A stretch of 64,000 nt of DNA from Enterococcus sp. (GTDB lineage Bacteria > Bacillota > Bacilli > Lactobacillales > Enterococcaceae): assembly GCF_022711995.1 (NCBI RefSeq), contig NZ_JALAHI010000041.1, positions 30,062 to 94,061 on the forward strand. The letters are read 5' to 3'. The position numbers and the translations under genes were made by a program. Below the pieces are notes generated by a model. That model saw only the letters and a list, made by a program, of their open reading frames with translations. It did no database searches and was not told the origin of the DNA. This document shows, piece by piece, positions 56,864-64,000 of the stretch. Each line of letters opens with the position of its first letter. Position 1 is the first letter of the stretch.

Positions 56864-56891
56864 AGTATATAACAGTCGAAAAAAAGGTAAA
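56864..56891 (-). promoter_or_regulatory. Probable promoter of the csc cluster
   Basis: Minus-strand -35 TTTACC (56886-56891), 16-nt spacer, -10 TATACT (56864-56869). It leaves a leader of roughly 200 nt before cscD that contains the hairpin at 56711-56733. No other gene is supported between here and the Mga-like gene stop at 57253. Confidence 0.55.
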
Positions 56892-57252
56892 CATCAACTT
56901 TTTCACAACCCAGTGAAATATCTGAAATAGCAGTCTCAGATCTTAAAAAGAGACTTTTGAGAACTGCCGAAAACTCTTTGTGCAGATAAAGGTGCATTAC
57001 TAGTTCGAGTCTAAGAAATGCCATTGCCACTCACGTTTATTTCAAATTCAATTCTTTCTTGACCAGAGCTATATTTTCACACACCAAAGCAGCCAACCTC
57101 AGAAATCCTGTGATACGTAGTTTAGGCTATTTTTTCAACACTTCTATCTTTTTCAAATCCTTCACAAGCAGCGAAATATCTTTTTCGCAAACTGGCTAAA
57201 GATGTTTACGACAAAACAAAAAAATCGCTAGTACGAACCTAACGATCTTCAC

Positions 57253-58530
57253 TTAACCCAGTTTATACATTTCTATTTTTTCTTTGATCTCTTCTTCATC
57301 CGGTATCATTTGAAGACAGATAGTGGTTGGATGAAGATTTGGGTGATTTGTAATTTGAATGCGAGGCATGACGCCTCCTTGAGCAGACAATTCTCCTTCA
57401 AACAACCAATACCCATTTATTTCTAACTGCTTGCGTACTTCTTTTTTGATCCATTCCTGCAAAACCTTGGGACCAATAAGTCGAAACGAAACAGAAATGG
57501 ACTGATCCAGTTTTTGCTTTTCTTTTAAAATAAGGGCGGATAGCTGTTCAAATAACTTCTCTTCCGCAAGGCTTGTTTCTCCTTCATCATTTATTCCATC
57601 ATCTAATTCATAAGGTAAGTGAAAGAATTCTTTCATCAAGTGAATCAATGTTTGAACTAAAAGGCCATGCCGTTCTGTTTCTGTTGCTTCGATCAGCGTT
57701 CCCCAATGACTAGGTGAGAAATGGTAGATAAATTCCGTTTGGACCACTGGACGGAAAAACTGCTGCTCCTCTAATGCCGCCAAAAAGAGACATGCTTTGT
57801 CTTGAGCCGGCAAGTCTAACCGACAGGATGGATCCAAAGCTAGCGCAAGTTTTTGGCAAAGTTCCTGATCTGCACCTTCTTGTATTAAAACATGGCCTTG
57901 CTTGATTCGTTTACAAGTGATCGTCGTCCATCCCTGCAACGGGGTCTGTTTCAACTGCCATTTGGACGACGGACGTATCGGTTCTTGATCATGCATCTGC
58001 CGTACTTTTTGGGCTAATGCCTTGGGGTAAAGAGGCAACGTGAAATAAAACTCATAAAAAAATTGGCGAATCCTCGTCTCTTTTCCGATAATCTCATTGG
58101 TCGCTGGGGAAAGAGTTATCCCGTAATTGGTGTCTAAAATAGCATTAAGCTGTCGTTTGGTTCGAGCAAACGTGGCTGGCGACAACTGTAACTGGGCGGC
58201 CCACTCATGATTGGTCCGTCTTTGATCCTCAAAGAGTGTATCAACCATTTGAAACAGGCGCTCTCCTTCAAGAAGTTCTTGTTTCTTTTGATAATACAGG
58301 CGTGGATCTTGGAGTTCCAGTAAGTAACCATTCTCATCTCCTAAAAGAAAGATTGCTTCGTTGAATCCCCTTTTGATTTCTTTGACATCATTGATCACGG
58401 TACGTCTGGTACAGTCCAATAATTTTGCCAACTGATTTCCCGTAATGTATGTATCTTCCAATTGATCAAGTAGTAGGATCCACCGCTTGATTTTAGGTGT
58501 GGTCAATAGTTGATAGAATAAGTCTGTCAT
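57253..58530 (-). CDS. Mga-like helix-turn-helix regulator
   Basis: 425 residues. N-terminal winged helices (YITGNQLAKLLDCTRRTVINDVKEIK, and HEWAAQLQLSPATFARTKRQLNAIL near residue 110), followed by a long Mga/PRD-like region and a C-terminal IIB-like part (LIGPKVLQEWIKKEVRKQLEINGYWL). Regulators of this type are common next to csc/WxL clusters in enterococci and pathogenic streptococci. Same strand as and 600 bp upstream of the csc cluster, so it is a plausible activator. Confidence 0.82.
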   Translation of the reverse strand: MTDLFYQLLTTPKIKRWILLLDQLEDTYITGNQLAKLLDCTRRTVINDVKEIKRGFNEAIFLLGDENGYLLELQDPRLYYQKKQELLEGERLFQMVDTLFEDQRRTNHEWAAQLQLSPATFARTKRQLNAILDTNYGITLSPATNEIIGKETRIRQFFYEFYFTLPLYPKALAQKVRQMHDQEPIRPSSKWQLKQTPLQGWTTITCKRIKQGHVLIQEGADQELCQKLALALDPSCRLDLPAQDKACLFLAALEEQQFFRPVVQTEFIYHFSPSHWGTLIEATETERHGLLVQTLIHLMKEFFHLPYELDDGINDEGETSLAEEKLFEQLSALILKEKQKLDQSISVSFRLIGPKVLQEWIKKEVRKQLEINGYWLFEGELSAQGGVMPRIQITNHPNLHPTTICLQMIPDEEEIKEKIEMYKLG

Positions 58531-58687
58531 TACGTATTACGCACCTTTCCTTTCTATTCAATGAATCCATGTCGATTCCTCATTTTACCATGCCTAGGTT
58601 AGTTTCAAGACAATACTTGCCTCCTGCATGATTGTTTTCTTATGAAATTGAGATCTTTGGCTGAGATCGTCGAAGAAAGAACGAAAG

Positions 58688-58728
58688 GCCCCCTAAAAGT
58701 TAGATTTTTGGGCCAACTTTTAGGGGGC
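58688..58728. terminator. Terminator after the B3/4 gene
   Basis: 14-bp stem GCCCCCTAAAAGTT with its complement (58715-58728) and a 13-nt loop, about 57 nt after the B3/4-domain stop on the minus strand. Confidence 0.7.
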
Positions 58729-58784
58729 GCTTCATCCAGCAAACCAAAATAGATACTTTTTAAGCTACCTTCTTTTGATTGCTC

Positions 58785-59495
58785 TTAAATCCCTACTTCC
58801 GTATTATCTCGGTTCAAGACATACTGGCTGCTTTCAACTTTGAAGTAGTCCTCAACTAATTTTTTCAACTCAGCCATTGCGGCATCAGCTCGCAAATGTT
58901 GTTCTTCATTGATTGATTCAATGAACAATACTGCATCGACGGTTTCTTCTTTTAACATCGTGCGTTGCGCTTCTCGCCAATTTAAACAACGGCAGATGGC
59001 TCCTTGCTCGTCATAGTAAATCACTTCGCCTGCTAGAGCTGGGGCATCCGCTTCTGCGCCTAATGGGAAAAATGACTCCCCACCCTTAGCTAGACCGAGG
59101 TGCAAATCCCCTTTGATTGCAGCCAAATCTTCTCCGCCTAATGGCATCCCATACTTCATAGAGACACTATTGTAGAGATCTACTAATGGATTAATTGGAA
59201 AAAACGTTCGATCTTGATTGACCCGCTTCAACAATGCTTCAATAGAAGAACGGGCTCCTTTTTTTGTCTTAAATTTCTGGAAAGCTTCCCGCCATTCTTG
59301 GATAACTTGATTTTCACTGAAGGTTTCATTCGTTAAGAACTGCTTGGCTTCTTGCTTGCCGTTTTCCAACAATTCGGTAAAATAACTTTCTTTTGCAGGA
59401 TCTGTTGAGTTATCGATCCCTTTCACAACAAGACAACGAATTTGTGCTTGGGGAAAGATTTCCCAGAATGCTTGATCGATCACGATTTTTTTCAT
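58785..59495 (-). CDS. B3/4 domain protein (phenylalanyl-tRNA synthetase beta-like)
   Basis: 236-residue protein of the stand-alone B3/4 (tRNA-binding domain) family: WREAFQKFKTKKGARSSIEALLKRV, PLVDLYNSVSMKYGMPLGGEDLAAIKGDLHLGLA, and GEVIYYDEQGAICRCLNWREAQRTMLKEET. These small proteins resemble the editing domain of PheT; some are thought to act on mischarged tRNA, but no role is established. The GTG three codons upstream is too close to GGAG; ATG MKKIVIDQ is used. Flanking genes are surface proteins, with no obvious link. Confidence 0.85.
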   Translation of the reverse strand: MKKIVIDQAFWEIFPQAQIRCLVVKGIDNSTDPAKESYFTELLENGKQEAKQFLTNETFSENQVIQEWREAFQKFKTKKGARSSIEALLKRVNQDRTFFPINPLVDLYNSVSMKYGMPLGGEDLAAIKGDLHLGLAKGGESFFPLGAEADAPALAGEVIYYDEQGAICRCLNWREAQRTMLKEETVDAVLFIESINEEQHLRADAAMAELKKLVEDYFKVESSQYVLNRDNTEVGI

Positions 59496-59799
59496 AACTT
59501 TCACACTCCACTTCTTTCATTAAATACCTTTTACAAAAAATGCTCTGGCTACTTGTAAATCCGTCGGCATACAGAAATACATGCTTAAACGACAGAATCA
59601 ATCTTTATTGGCTGGATACAGCTTCAGTATAACAAATTGTTTTCTTATCTACACCTTTTTATTCATTTACCTGCTCTATGGACAAGAAGCTCAATCAACG
59701 CTTTTTACTTGCTTCAAGGGCTGTATCCATTTGATTCCGTCAATCGATTTATTATGACGAAGCTTTCTGAGTATGAAGCAATAAGAAGCAAAAAAAGAG

Positions 59800-59932
59800 A
59801 CTGTGCCATAAGTCTCCTACAAGTAACAGCATCCGAACATGATATAGTATTGCTCCTGCGGTGCAGTGGCTCCTCGTCGCAATAGCATAGGATTCGGTTT
59901 CACTTGTTGGATGTTGACTTATGTCACAGTCC
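59800..59932. repeat. Long intergenic hairpin element, copy B
   Basis: Inverted relative to copy A: ends GACTGTGCCATAAGTC (59800-59815) and its one-mismatch complement (59917-59932); interior blocks ACAAGTAACA, CATCCGAAC, TAGTATTGCT and GGATTCGGTTTCACTTGTTG match the complement of copy A. It lies in the 520-bp gap between the B3/4 gene and the second surface cluster. The remaining gap sequence shows nothing else I can name. Confidence 0.8.
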
Positions 59933-60018
59933 CCATGATCGAAATATTAAACCTGGGAGACTATGCTCTTCCAATGAACTAGATTTGCAAAAGGAGCTCT
60001 GGTTTCAACCCATCGCAA

Positions 60019-60279
60019 TCAATGGGTTTCCTTCCGCTGTTCTCTTTTATTTAAGACCACAAAAAGGAGAATAGCTAACAAGCCTATCCCAGACCATGTC
60101 AAAACAGATTGCTCCACTTCGCCAGTTTTTGGGAATTCTTGCGTCACAACATAATGCGGCGTAACCGAAACAGTTGCGACTCCTGAATGTTGATTTACTT
60201 GATCCAGTCCGCCCGGATTGCTGTCGGCAGTTTCAAGCCCTAATTGACCAGAAACTTGAATATCTGATCCAGTAGCCAT
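60019..60279 (-). CDS. Short LPXTG-like protein without signal peptide
   Basis: 86 residues: SDIQVSGQLGLETADSNPG at the N-terminus (like ADIQVNGTLGADNTDPN in the gene before it), a Val-rich stretch, sortase-like motif FPKTGE, membrane helix (VLTWSGIGLLAILLFVVL) and NKREQRK tail. There is no signal peptide: an in-frame stop lies just upstream and the preceding gene ends 20 nt before. GAGGTG ribosome site 5 nt from ATG. Either a truncated CscD-like protein or one exported in another way. Confidence 0.75.
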   Translation of the reverse strand: MATGSDIQVSGQLGLETADSNPGGLDQVNQHSGVATVSVTPHYVVTQEFPKTGEVEQSVLTWSGIGLLAILLFVVLNKREQRKETH

Positions 60280-60298
60280 GCACTCACCTCATTCATGA

Positions 60299-60934
60299 TT
60301 AGTCCCATTTCACCGCATCAAATTTAAGATTCAATGTATAGTTGACATTGACTTGAGTCGTAGTGGTCGCACTTCCCGTATAGGTGAATGTCGCTTTGTT
60401 GTTGACTGGTGTTCCCGTAGAATCTGCCGCTTGCTGTTGATTTTTTACGTTTGCTAATGTTATGAGTGGAGAATTCAACGAAGAAACAATGGTTCCATCG
60501 GTAATCAAATTAGTCGAAGCCGTGGTTGCCGCATTATCTGCCGTTCCCGTCACTGCCAATTTCAAAGTAAAATCAGTTGGTAATGTGGGATTCGTTCCAT
60601 TCGGAGTAAAACCATTGGCCATCACAGTCACAGGACGTCCTGAATTGTTCTGAATGGTATATGAAGGCGCTACAATTGCTGGATTAGCCGCTGTATTATA
60701 AAAAATTGTTTTGGTTGGTACAGTCACATTGATCCAATTGGTGTCACCTTCAGGAATATTGGCATTCGGATCCGTGTTATCCGCACCCAGTGTTCCGTTT
60801 ACTTGAATATCAGCAGTAGTTTCACCGCTAATGGTTTGCTGGCTACCACTTTCAGTTCCATCTTCCGCATAGACAATAGTTGCTGCGCCCAAAACTACAC
60901 CGGATGTTAATAAGATCGCTAGTATTTTTTTCAT
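60299..60934 (-). CDS. Secreted surface protein of a csc-like cluster
   Basis: 211 residues with a clear signal peptide (MKKILAILLTSGVVLGAATI, cleaved after VYA), a Ser/Gly/Thr-rich part, ADIQVNGTLG, and a beta-sandwich-like domain with WINVTVPTKTIFYNT, PSYTIQNNSGRPVTVMANGF and a final VNVNYTLNLKFDAVKWD. It lacks the paired GWxL/WxL motifs. I recognise the VTVPT...YTIQNNS pattern from small exported proteins near LPXTG genes in lactic acid bacteria, but no function is known. 20 nt before the LPXTG-like gene; 60 nt after the membrane protein. Confidence 0.72.
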   Translation of the reverse strand: MKKILAILLTSGVVLGAATIVYAEDGTESGSQQTISGETTADIQVNGTLGADNTDPNANIPEGDTNWINVTVPTKTIFYNTAANPAIVAPSYTIQNNSGRPVTVMANGFTPNGTNPTLPTDFTLKLAVTGTADNAATTASTNLITDGTIVSSLNSPLITLANVKNQQQAADSTGTPVNNKATFTYTGSATTTTQVNVNYTLNLKFDAVKWD

Positions 60935-60995
60935 ATCATTTCCTCCATATTATTGAAAATTTATTAATAAAAACAAAATTGTTGTGAACCCTGAT

Positions 60996-61520
60996 TTATT
61001 TAACAAAAATAGTGACTCCTGCAGAAACTTCTCCTTGCTTTTTCTTCGTTTGAGAATCATAGAGGCTGAACGTGGCTGTCGTCTGATACTCGCCCTTTGC
61101 CAGCGCGTGTTCCAGATGAACCTCTTTGATTTCTTCTCCGGGATAAATCGCCCCTGACGTATAAATCAGTTGCCCCGTTTTATCTTCTTTAATCTCGACA
61201 TTGATCGGATAAGCGTTACTTTCAGGATTCTTGATTGCTAACTGACCTGTTTGTGTTGTACTGTCGATCACTGCTTCTGAGACGATCATCATATTGAAAT
61301 TGCTCTCATCCACTTTCTTTTGTGCAAGAGCAGCCAGTTCTTTATCCGACATTTTTTTTGCATCTTTTCCTTCTGGTAAGAAATCTCCACTAATGACCGT
61401 CATGGGTGCCGGTTTTGGAGCGAAGAAGAAATGATAGACACCATACCCTCCCAAAAGTAAGAGCAAAAGAAGGATTAAAATTAACATTCGTTTTTTTTGT
61501 TTCTTTTTTTCTTCCATCAT
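60996..61520 (-). CDS. Membrane-anchored extracellular protein of unknown function
   Basis: 174 residues: short basic N-terminus (MMEEKKKQKKR), one membrane helix (MLILILLLLLLLGGYGVYHF), then an outside domain with DKELAALAQKKVDESNFN and an Ig-like beta fold (GQLAIKNPESNAYPINVEI; LIYTSGAIYPGEEIKEVHL; GEYQTTATFSLYD). The fold pattern is reminiscent of the DUF916/DUF3324 partner of WxL proteins but much shorter and inverted in topology. ATGATG follows the previous stop codon directly after GAGGAG; the second ATG is equally possible. No family name recognised. Confidence 0.7.
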   Translation of the reverse strand: MMEEKKKQKKRMLILILLLLLLLGGYGVYHFFFAPKPAPMTVISGDFLPEGKDAKKMSDKELAALAQKKVDESNFNMMIVSEAVIDSTTQTGQLAIKNPESNAYPINVEIKEDKTGQLIYTSGAIYPGEEIKEVHLEHALAKGEYQTTATFSLYDSQTKKKQGEVSAGVTIFVK

Positions 61521-63713
61521 CTACTCCTCTTGACTCGTATTATTTTCTGCGATGGCAAATGATAAATGGTAACGAATGGTCTGCGGTCCAATCATTGGTC
61601 CGGAATAGTTGCCATTAAAATAAAGAGCTGCCTGATTATCTGACGCCCAAAAAGGATTGAGCGGAATCGTCGGCTGATCTATGTCCTCCTTCTCGATCAA
61701 AGGACCCAATGTGATTTTTTCTTTGCTATCCGCTTTTTCGGCAATCAAAGAAAGCAGCAATTCCTGATCATAACTTACAAATTGCTCCACCAGTGAAATA
61801 GGTGAGGCACTTTCAGGATCCCGTGTCACACGTTTCAGACTCAATGTCGTTGGCACATTGCCAGCATTTCGGACTGTGTATTCATCGAGATTTCGTTCTT
61901 TCCCAAACTGCCCCGGAACTGGGCTCTGAAATGCCATTGCGGGATGGGAAAATTGCGTCAAAATAAATTTAGGTACTTCTACCGTTACTTCTTGCCAAGT
62001 ACTTTGGAAAGTATAACCAGGAATGCGAGAACCTTCGACTTTCGCATACAAATAATAGCCGCCAGCAAACAATTCGTTGAAGGTCGCTTTTGTGTCTGCA
62101 CCTATTGGCTGAGAACTGTCATCTAAGGTTATTTCCTTCCCTTCAAGAACCCCCGTTGCCTCGGTAGCCTGCTCAATACTGGTTTGGGCTGTTTCGTCGG
62201 TACTATCGGCACCGCTGTATAATTTCTTAGCGGCAAGCTTATACTGGACTTTTTGCCCTGCAAGTGCTGAAGGCGTTACTGCGTCAATCTGTCCATGAAT
62301 GCTGCTAACATCCGCAGCGACTTCCGGTGTCGCAGACATACTGTCAATTTTTGGCATACGGCTGTAGGCCATTGAATAGCCGTTTTCGATGAGTGCTGTT
62401 GTCATGGTATATGTCGTATTCGTTTGAGCATTGGAAAGATAACTCGTCTGTTTCCCTGCAGTTAAATAGCTGATGCTATAGGTATCGGCGTCCGTATCCT
62501 TTCGAGTCAGTTTTGGATCAAATCCGGAAGTAAAGACTTGCTTTGCTGAAGAATTCTCGAAAACCAAGTAATCTGGCGAAGATAGATTGAAGCTTGGACT
62601 ATTTCCCGAAAAACCACTTGTATCTGTCGTAAACTGAGCCAGAGAATCTTCGGCTAAATTTCCGGTCAGTGTGCCGCCATAAGTCAAACTCACATCATTC
62701 GTTGGGTTATTGGTGCCATAAATTTTTTTGAAACGAAACTCTGCTTGCTCTTGGATGTTTAGTGTGGCATTATCCCCATAGAAAAGTGTCCGCTTGCTTG
62801 TTTCAATTGAAACGACTGCTTTTTTTGCAATGGCCACCGTTTGTGCAGTGCTCCAAAAAATAGCCAACGCTGTAGGAGTATCATTGTAGATAGAGGTATT
62901 GCTCCCTTCCGCAAAGAGAACATTTCGAAACCCTTCGACAAATTCTCCACCATAAGAAGAACCTGAAGAATAAAATTGATTCTGACCTCTTATCTCTAAC
63001 GTATTTCCCGCATCATTGTTCCCCCAAAAAGGCTGACCACCAATTTTGATATTATAATTGATATTTTCTACCGTGAAATGGACATTTGAGTTTCCTGTGA
63101 ATAAGATGCCATAATAGGTACTATTCGGATAGGCGCTATTACCAAAGGACAAATTTTTATAGGTAACCGAAATGTTGTTGGCTCCTGTGCTAAAATGAGC
63201 ACCACCATAATTTGTTCCATTGTACAAAAGAGCAAAGCCATTGCCATCGATCACTGTATTTTGTTTGATGGTTGCAGTGCCATCATAGACAATGTCATTC
63301 TGGAATTGAATATACTTCGTTGCCTCAGAATCTAAAGCGGCAGCCAGTGCTTGTTTCAATTCGGAAAAATTCGTCACTAGATAGGGACTTTCTGCGGTAC
63401 CTATTTCCTCAACTACAGATTCAGCATCCCCTGCAAAAACTGTGGGTCGTTCCATAGATTCCTGTTGCTGAGCTGAAGAGGAGTCAGTCGTCGATGAACT
63501 TTCATCACTTGTTGGTTGAGAAACTTCTGACTGAGAAGTTTCCTCTTGTGAGCTTTCTTCAATTGACGATTCTTCCGTCTGTGACCCATCCACTGAAGGT
63601 TGCGACTCTTGTATCGACTCTTCAGTTAGCGCCATTTCTTCAGCAGCAACGGAAACCGAAAAATGAACAAATAGGAAAAAGACGATACTTACAAGCTGCA
63701 TTTTTTTTCGCAT
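61521..63713 (-). CDS. Large exported adhesin-like protein with beta-helix region
   Basis: 730 residues. Signal peptide (MQLVSIVFFLFVHFSVSVAA), a Ser/Glu/Gln-rich low-complexity stretch (about 30-95), a right-handed beta-helix-like region (about 110-320: FSELKQALAAALDSEAT; NTVIDGNGFALLYNG; NISVTYKNLSFGNSAYPNS), further beta domains, and a C-terminal segment with EYTVRNAGNVPTTLSLKRV and TIRYHLSFAIAENN. No LPXTG or clear WxL motif, so its anchoring is unknown; the downstream genes may hold it. The first 20 codons of the open frame lack a ribosome site. First gene of the second surface cluster; a TATAAT (63751-63756, minus) lies upstream. Confidence 0.78.
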   Translation of the reverse strand: MRKKMQLVSIVFFLFVHFSVSVAAEEMALTEESIQESQPSVDGSQTEESSIEESSQEETSQSEVSQPTSDESSSTTDSSSAQQQESMERPTVFAGDAESVVEEIGTAESPYLVTNFSELKQALAAALDSEATKYIQFQNDIVYDGTATIKQNTVIDGNGFALLYNGTNYGGAHFSTGANNISVTYKNLSFGNSAYPNSTYYGILFTGNSNVHFTVENINYNIKIGGQPFWGNNDAGNTLEIRGQNQFYSSGSSYGGEFVEGFRNVLFAEGSNTSIYNDTPTALAIFWSTAQTVAIAKKAVVSIETSKRTLFYGDNATLNIQEQAEFRFKKIYGTNNPTNDVSLTYGGTLTGNLAEDSLAQFTTDTSGFSGNSPSFNLSSPDYLVFENSSAKQVFTSGFDPKLTRKDTDADTYSISYLTAGKQTSYLSNAQTNTTYTMTTALIENGYSMAYSRMPKIDSMSATPEVAADVSSIHGQIDAVTPSALAGQKVQYKLAAKKLYSGADSTDETAQTSIEQATEATGVLEGKEITLDDSSQPIGADTKATFNELFAGGYYLYAKVEGSRIPGYTFQSTWQEVTVEVPKFILTQFSHPAMAFQSPVPGQFGKERNLDEYTVRNAGNVPTTLSLKRVTRDPESASPISLVEQFVSYDQELLLSLIAEKADSKEKITLGPLIEKEDIDQPTIPLNPFWASDNQAALYFNGNYSGPMIGPQTIRYHLSFAIAENNTSQEE

Positions 63714-64000
63714 TCTTTCACCATCCTCAATCCCACTAAGGTTATTAGAAATTATACGTACAATTTTTAGCAAACTAAAATCTAAATCCGGGAAAACTTT
63801 TCCCTCTTCTCAACATTTTCAGAAAATTCTCATAATAGAACCGAAAATACTTTTTTCCTTTCTGTAAAAGAAGGTTAGTCTGTCCAACTGAAGTAATAAC
63901 AAAAATCCCTTCACAAAGGCGAACTCCTCTCCAACTTATTTTTATCATTCTGTTCTCACTCAATTAGGCAGTCCATCAGTATATGTCATATTTATTTATT
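63714..64000. other. Promoter-side gap at right edge
   Basis: Upstream region of the second surface cluster. A minus-strand TATAAT (63751-63756) is a likely -10, without a good -35. The remainder is A/T-rich; a 62-codon minus-strand frame shows no ribosome site or motif. No gene supported. Confidence 0.4.

Noticed and set aside
56833..57030. 65-codon minus-strand frame upstream of the csc cluster
   Set aside because: Overlaps the probable promoter and lacks a ribosome site.
59637..59885. 82-codon plus-strand frame
   Set aside because: Runs into hairpin copy B, has no ribosome site, and ends within the repeat.
63775..63963. 62-codon minus-strand frame at right edge
   Set aside because: No ribosome site, A/T-rich, no motif; probably upstream control DNA of the adhesin gene.

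Overview
The window looks like chromosome of a low-to-moderate GC Firmicute, most likely an Enterococcus. The E. casseliflavus/gallinarum group is my inference from a xylose/xyloside locus, a complete Kdp system and csc-type WxL surface-protein clusters together. Ribosome binding sites are strong AGGAGG types, many genes overlap by ATGA, and cre-like CcpA sites precede the sugar operons. I see no rRNA, tRNA, CRISPR array, intact insertion sequence or prophage.

1-18391: plant-glycan (xyloside/xyloglucan-type) use. A minus-strand LplABC-type ABC importer (lipoprotein cut by the left edge, two permeases) lies divergent from a plus-strand YesL/YesM pair (membrane protein and sensor kinase). Then, on the minus strand, come a GH43 beta-xylosidase/arabinofuranosidase, a GH31 alpha-xylosidase (YicI type), a ROK sugar kinase, the YesN-type response regulator, a GH1 phospho-beta-glucosidase, xylA and xylB. 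The ROK repressor xylR is divergent from xylB. Together they import xylose-containing oligosaccharides, trim them, and pass xylose through xylulose to xylulose-5-phosphate. No importer ATPase is present, so a shared MsmX-type ATPase elsewhere is presumed.

18588-26636: a DMT exporter with an AraC regulator, then a beta-glucoside operon (PTS IIC, GH3, LacI regulator, GH1) whose promoter abuts a perfect 30-bp palindrome, presumably the LacI operator.

26640-37076: gene remnants and hairpins, kdpFABC-kdpD-kdpE (high-affinity potassium uptake; the 25-codon kdpF is present), then VanZ-like, YccF and DUF1002 (YpuA-like) proteins.

37657-45100: a mannose-family PTS operon with two SIS-domain deglycases and a LevR-type sigma-54 activator, in the gene order of the glucoselysine/fructoselysine (gfr) system. 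A sigma-54 promoter is built from the 3' half of the activator gene's terminator hairpin.

45322-49010: an Old Yellow Enzyme, a decayed GH1 gene, a membrane acyltransferase and an XRE regulator.

49223-63713: cell surface. A complete csc cluster (LPXTG, WxL, DUF916/DUF3324 and giant repeat-containing WxL proteins) has a long leader with a possible attenuator and an Mga-like regulator upstream. A B3/4-domain gene follows. Last is a second four-gene surface cluster that resembles csc in layout but shows no clear WxL domain and whose LPXTG-like protein lacks a signal peptide. I consider that cluster the least-described system here.

Three long intergenic hairpins with shared ends (10663, 13944, 59800) and a second repeat found after two response-regulator genes (10811, 27016) show that small non-coding repeats are scattered through this chromosome.
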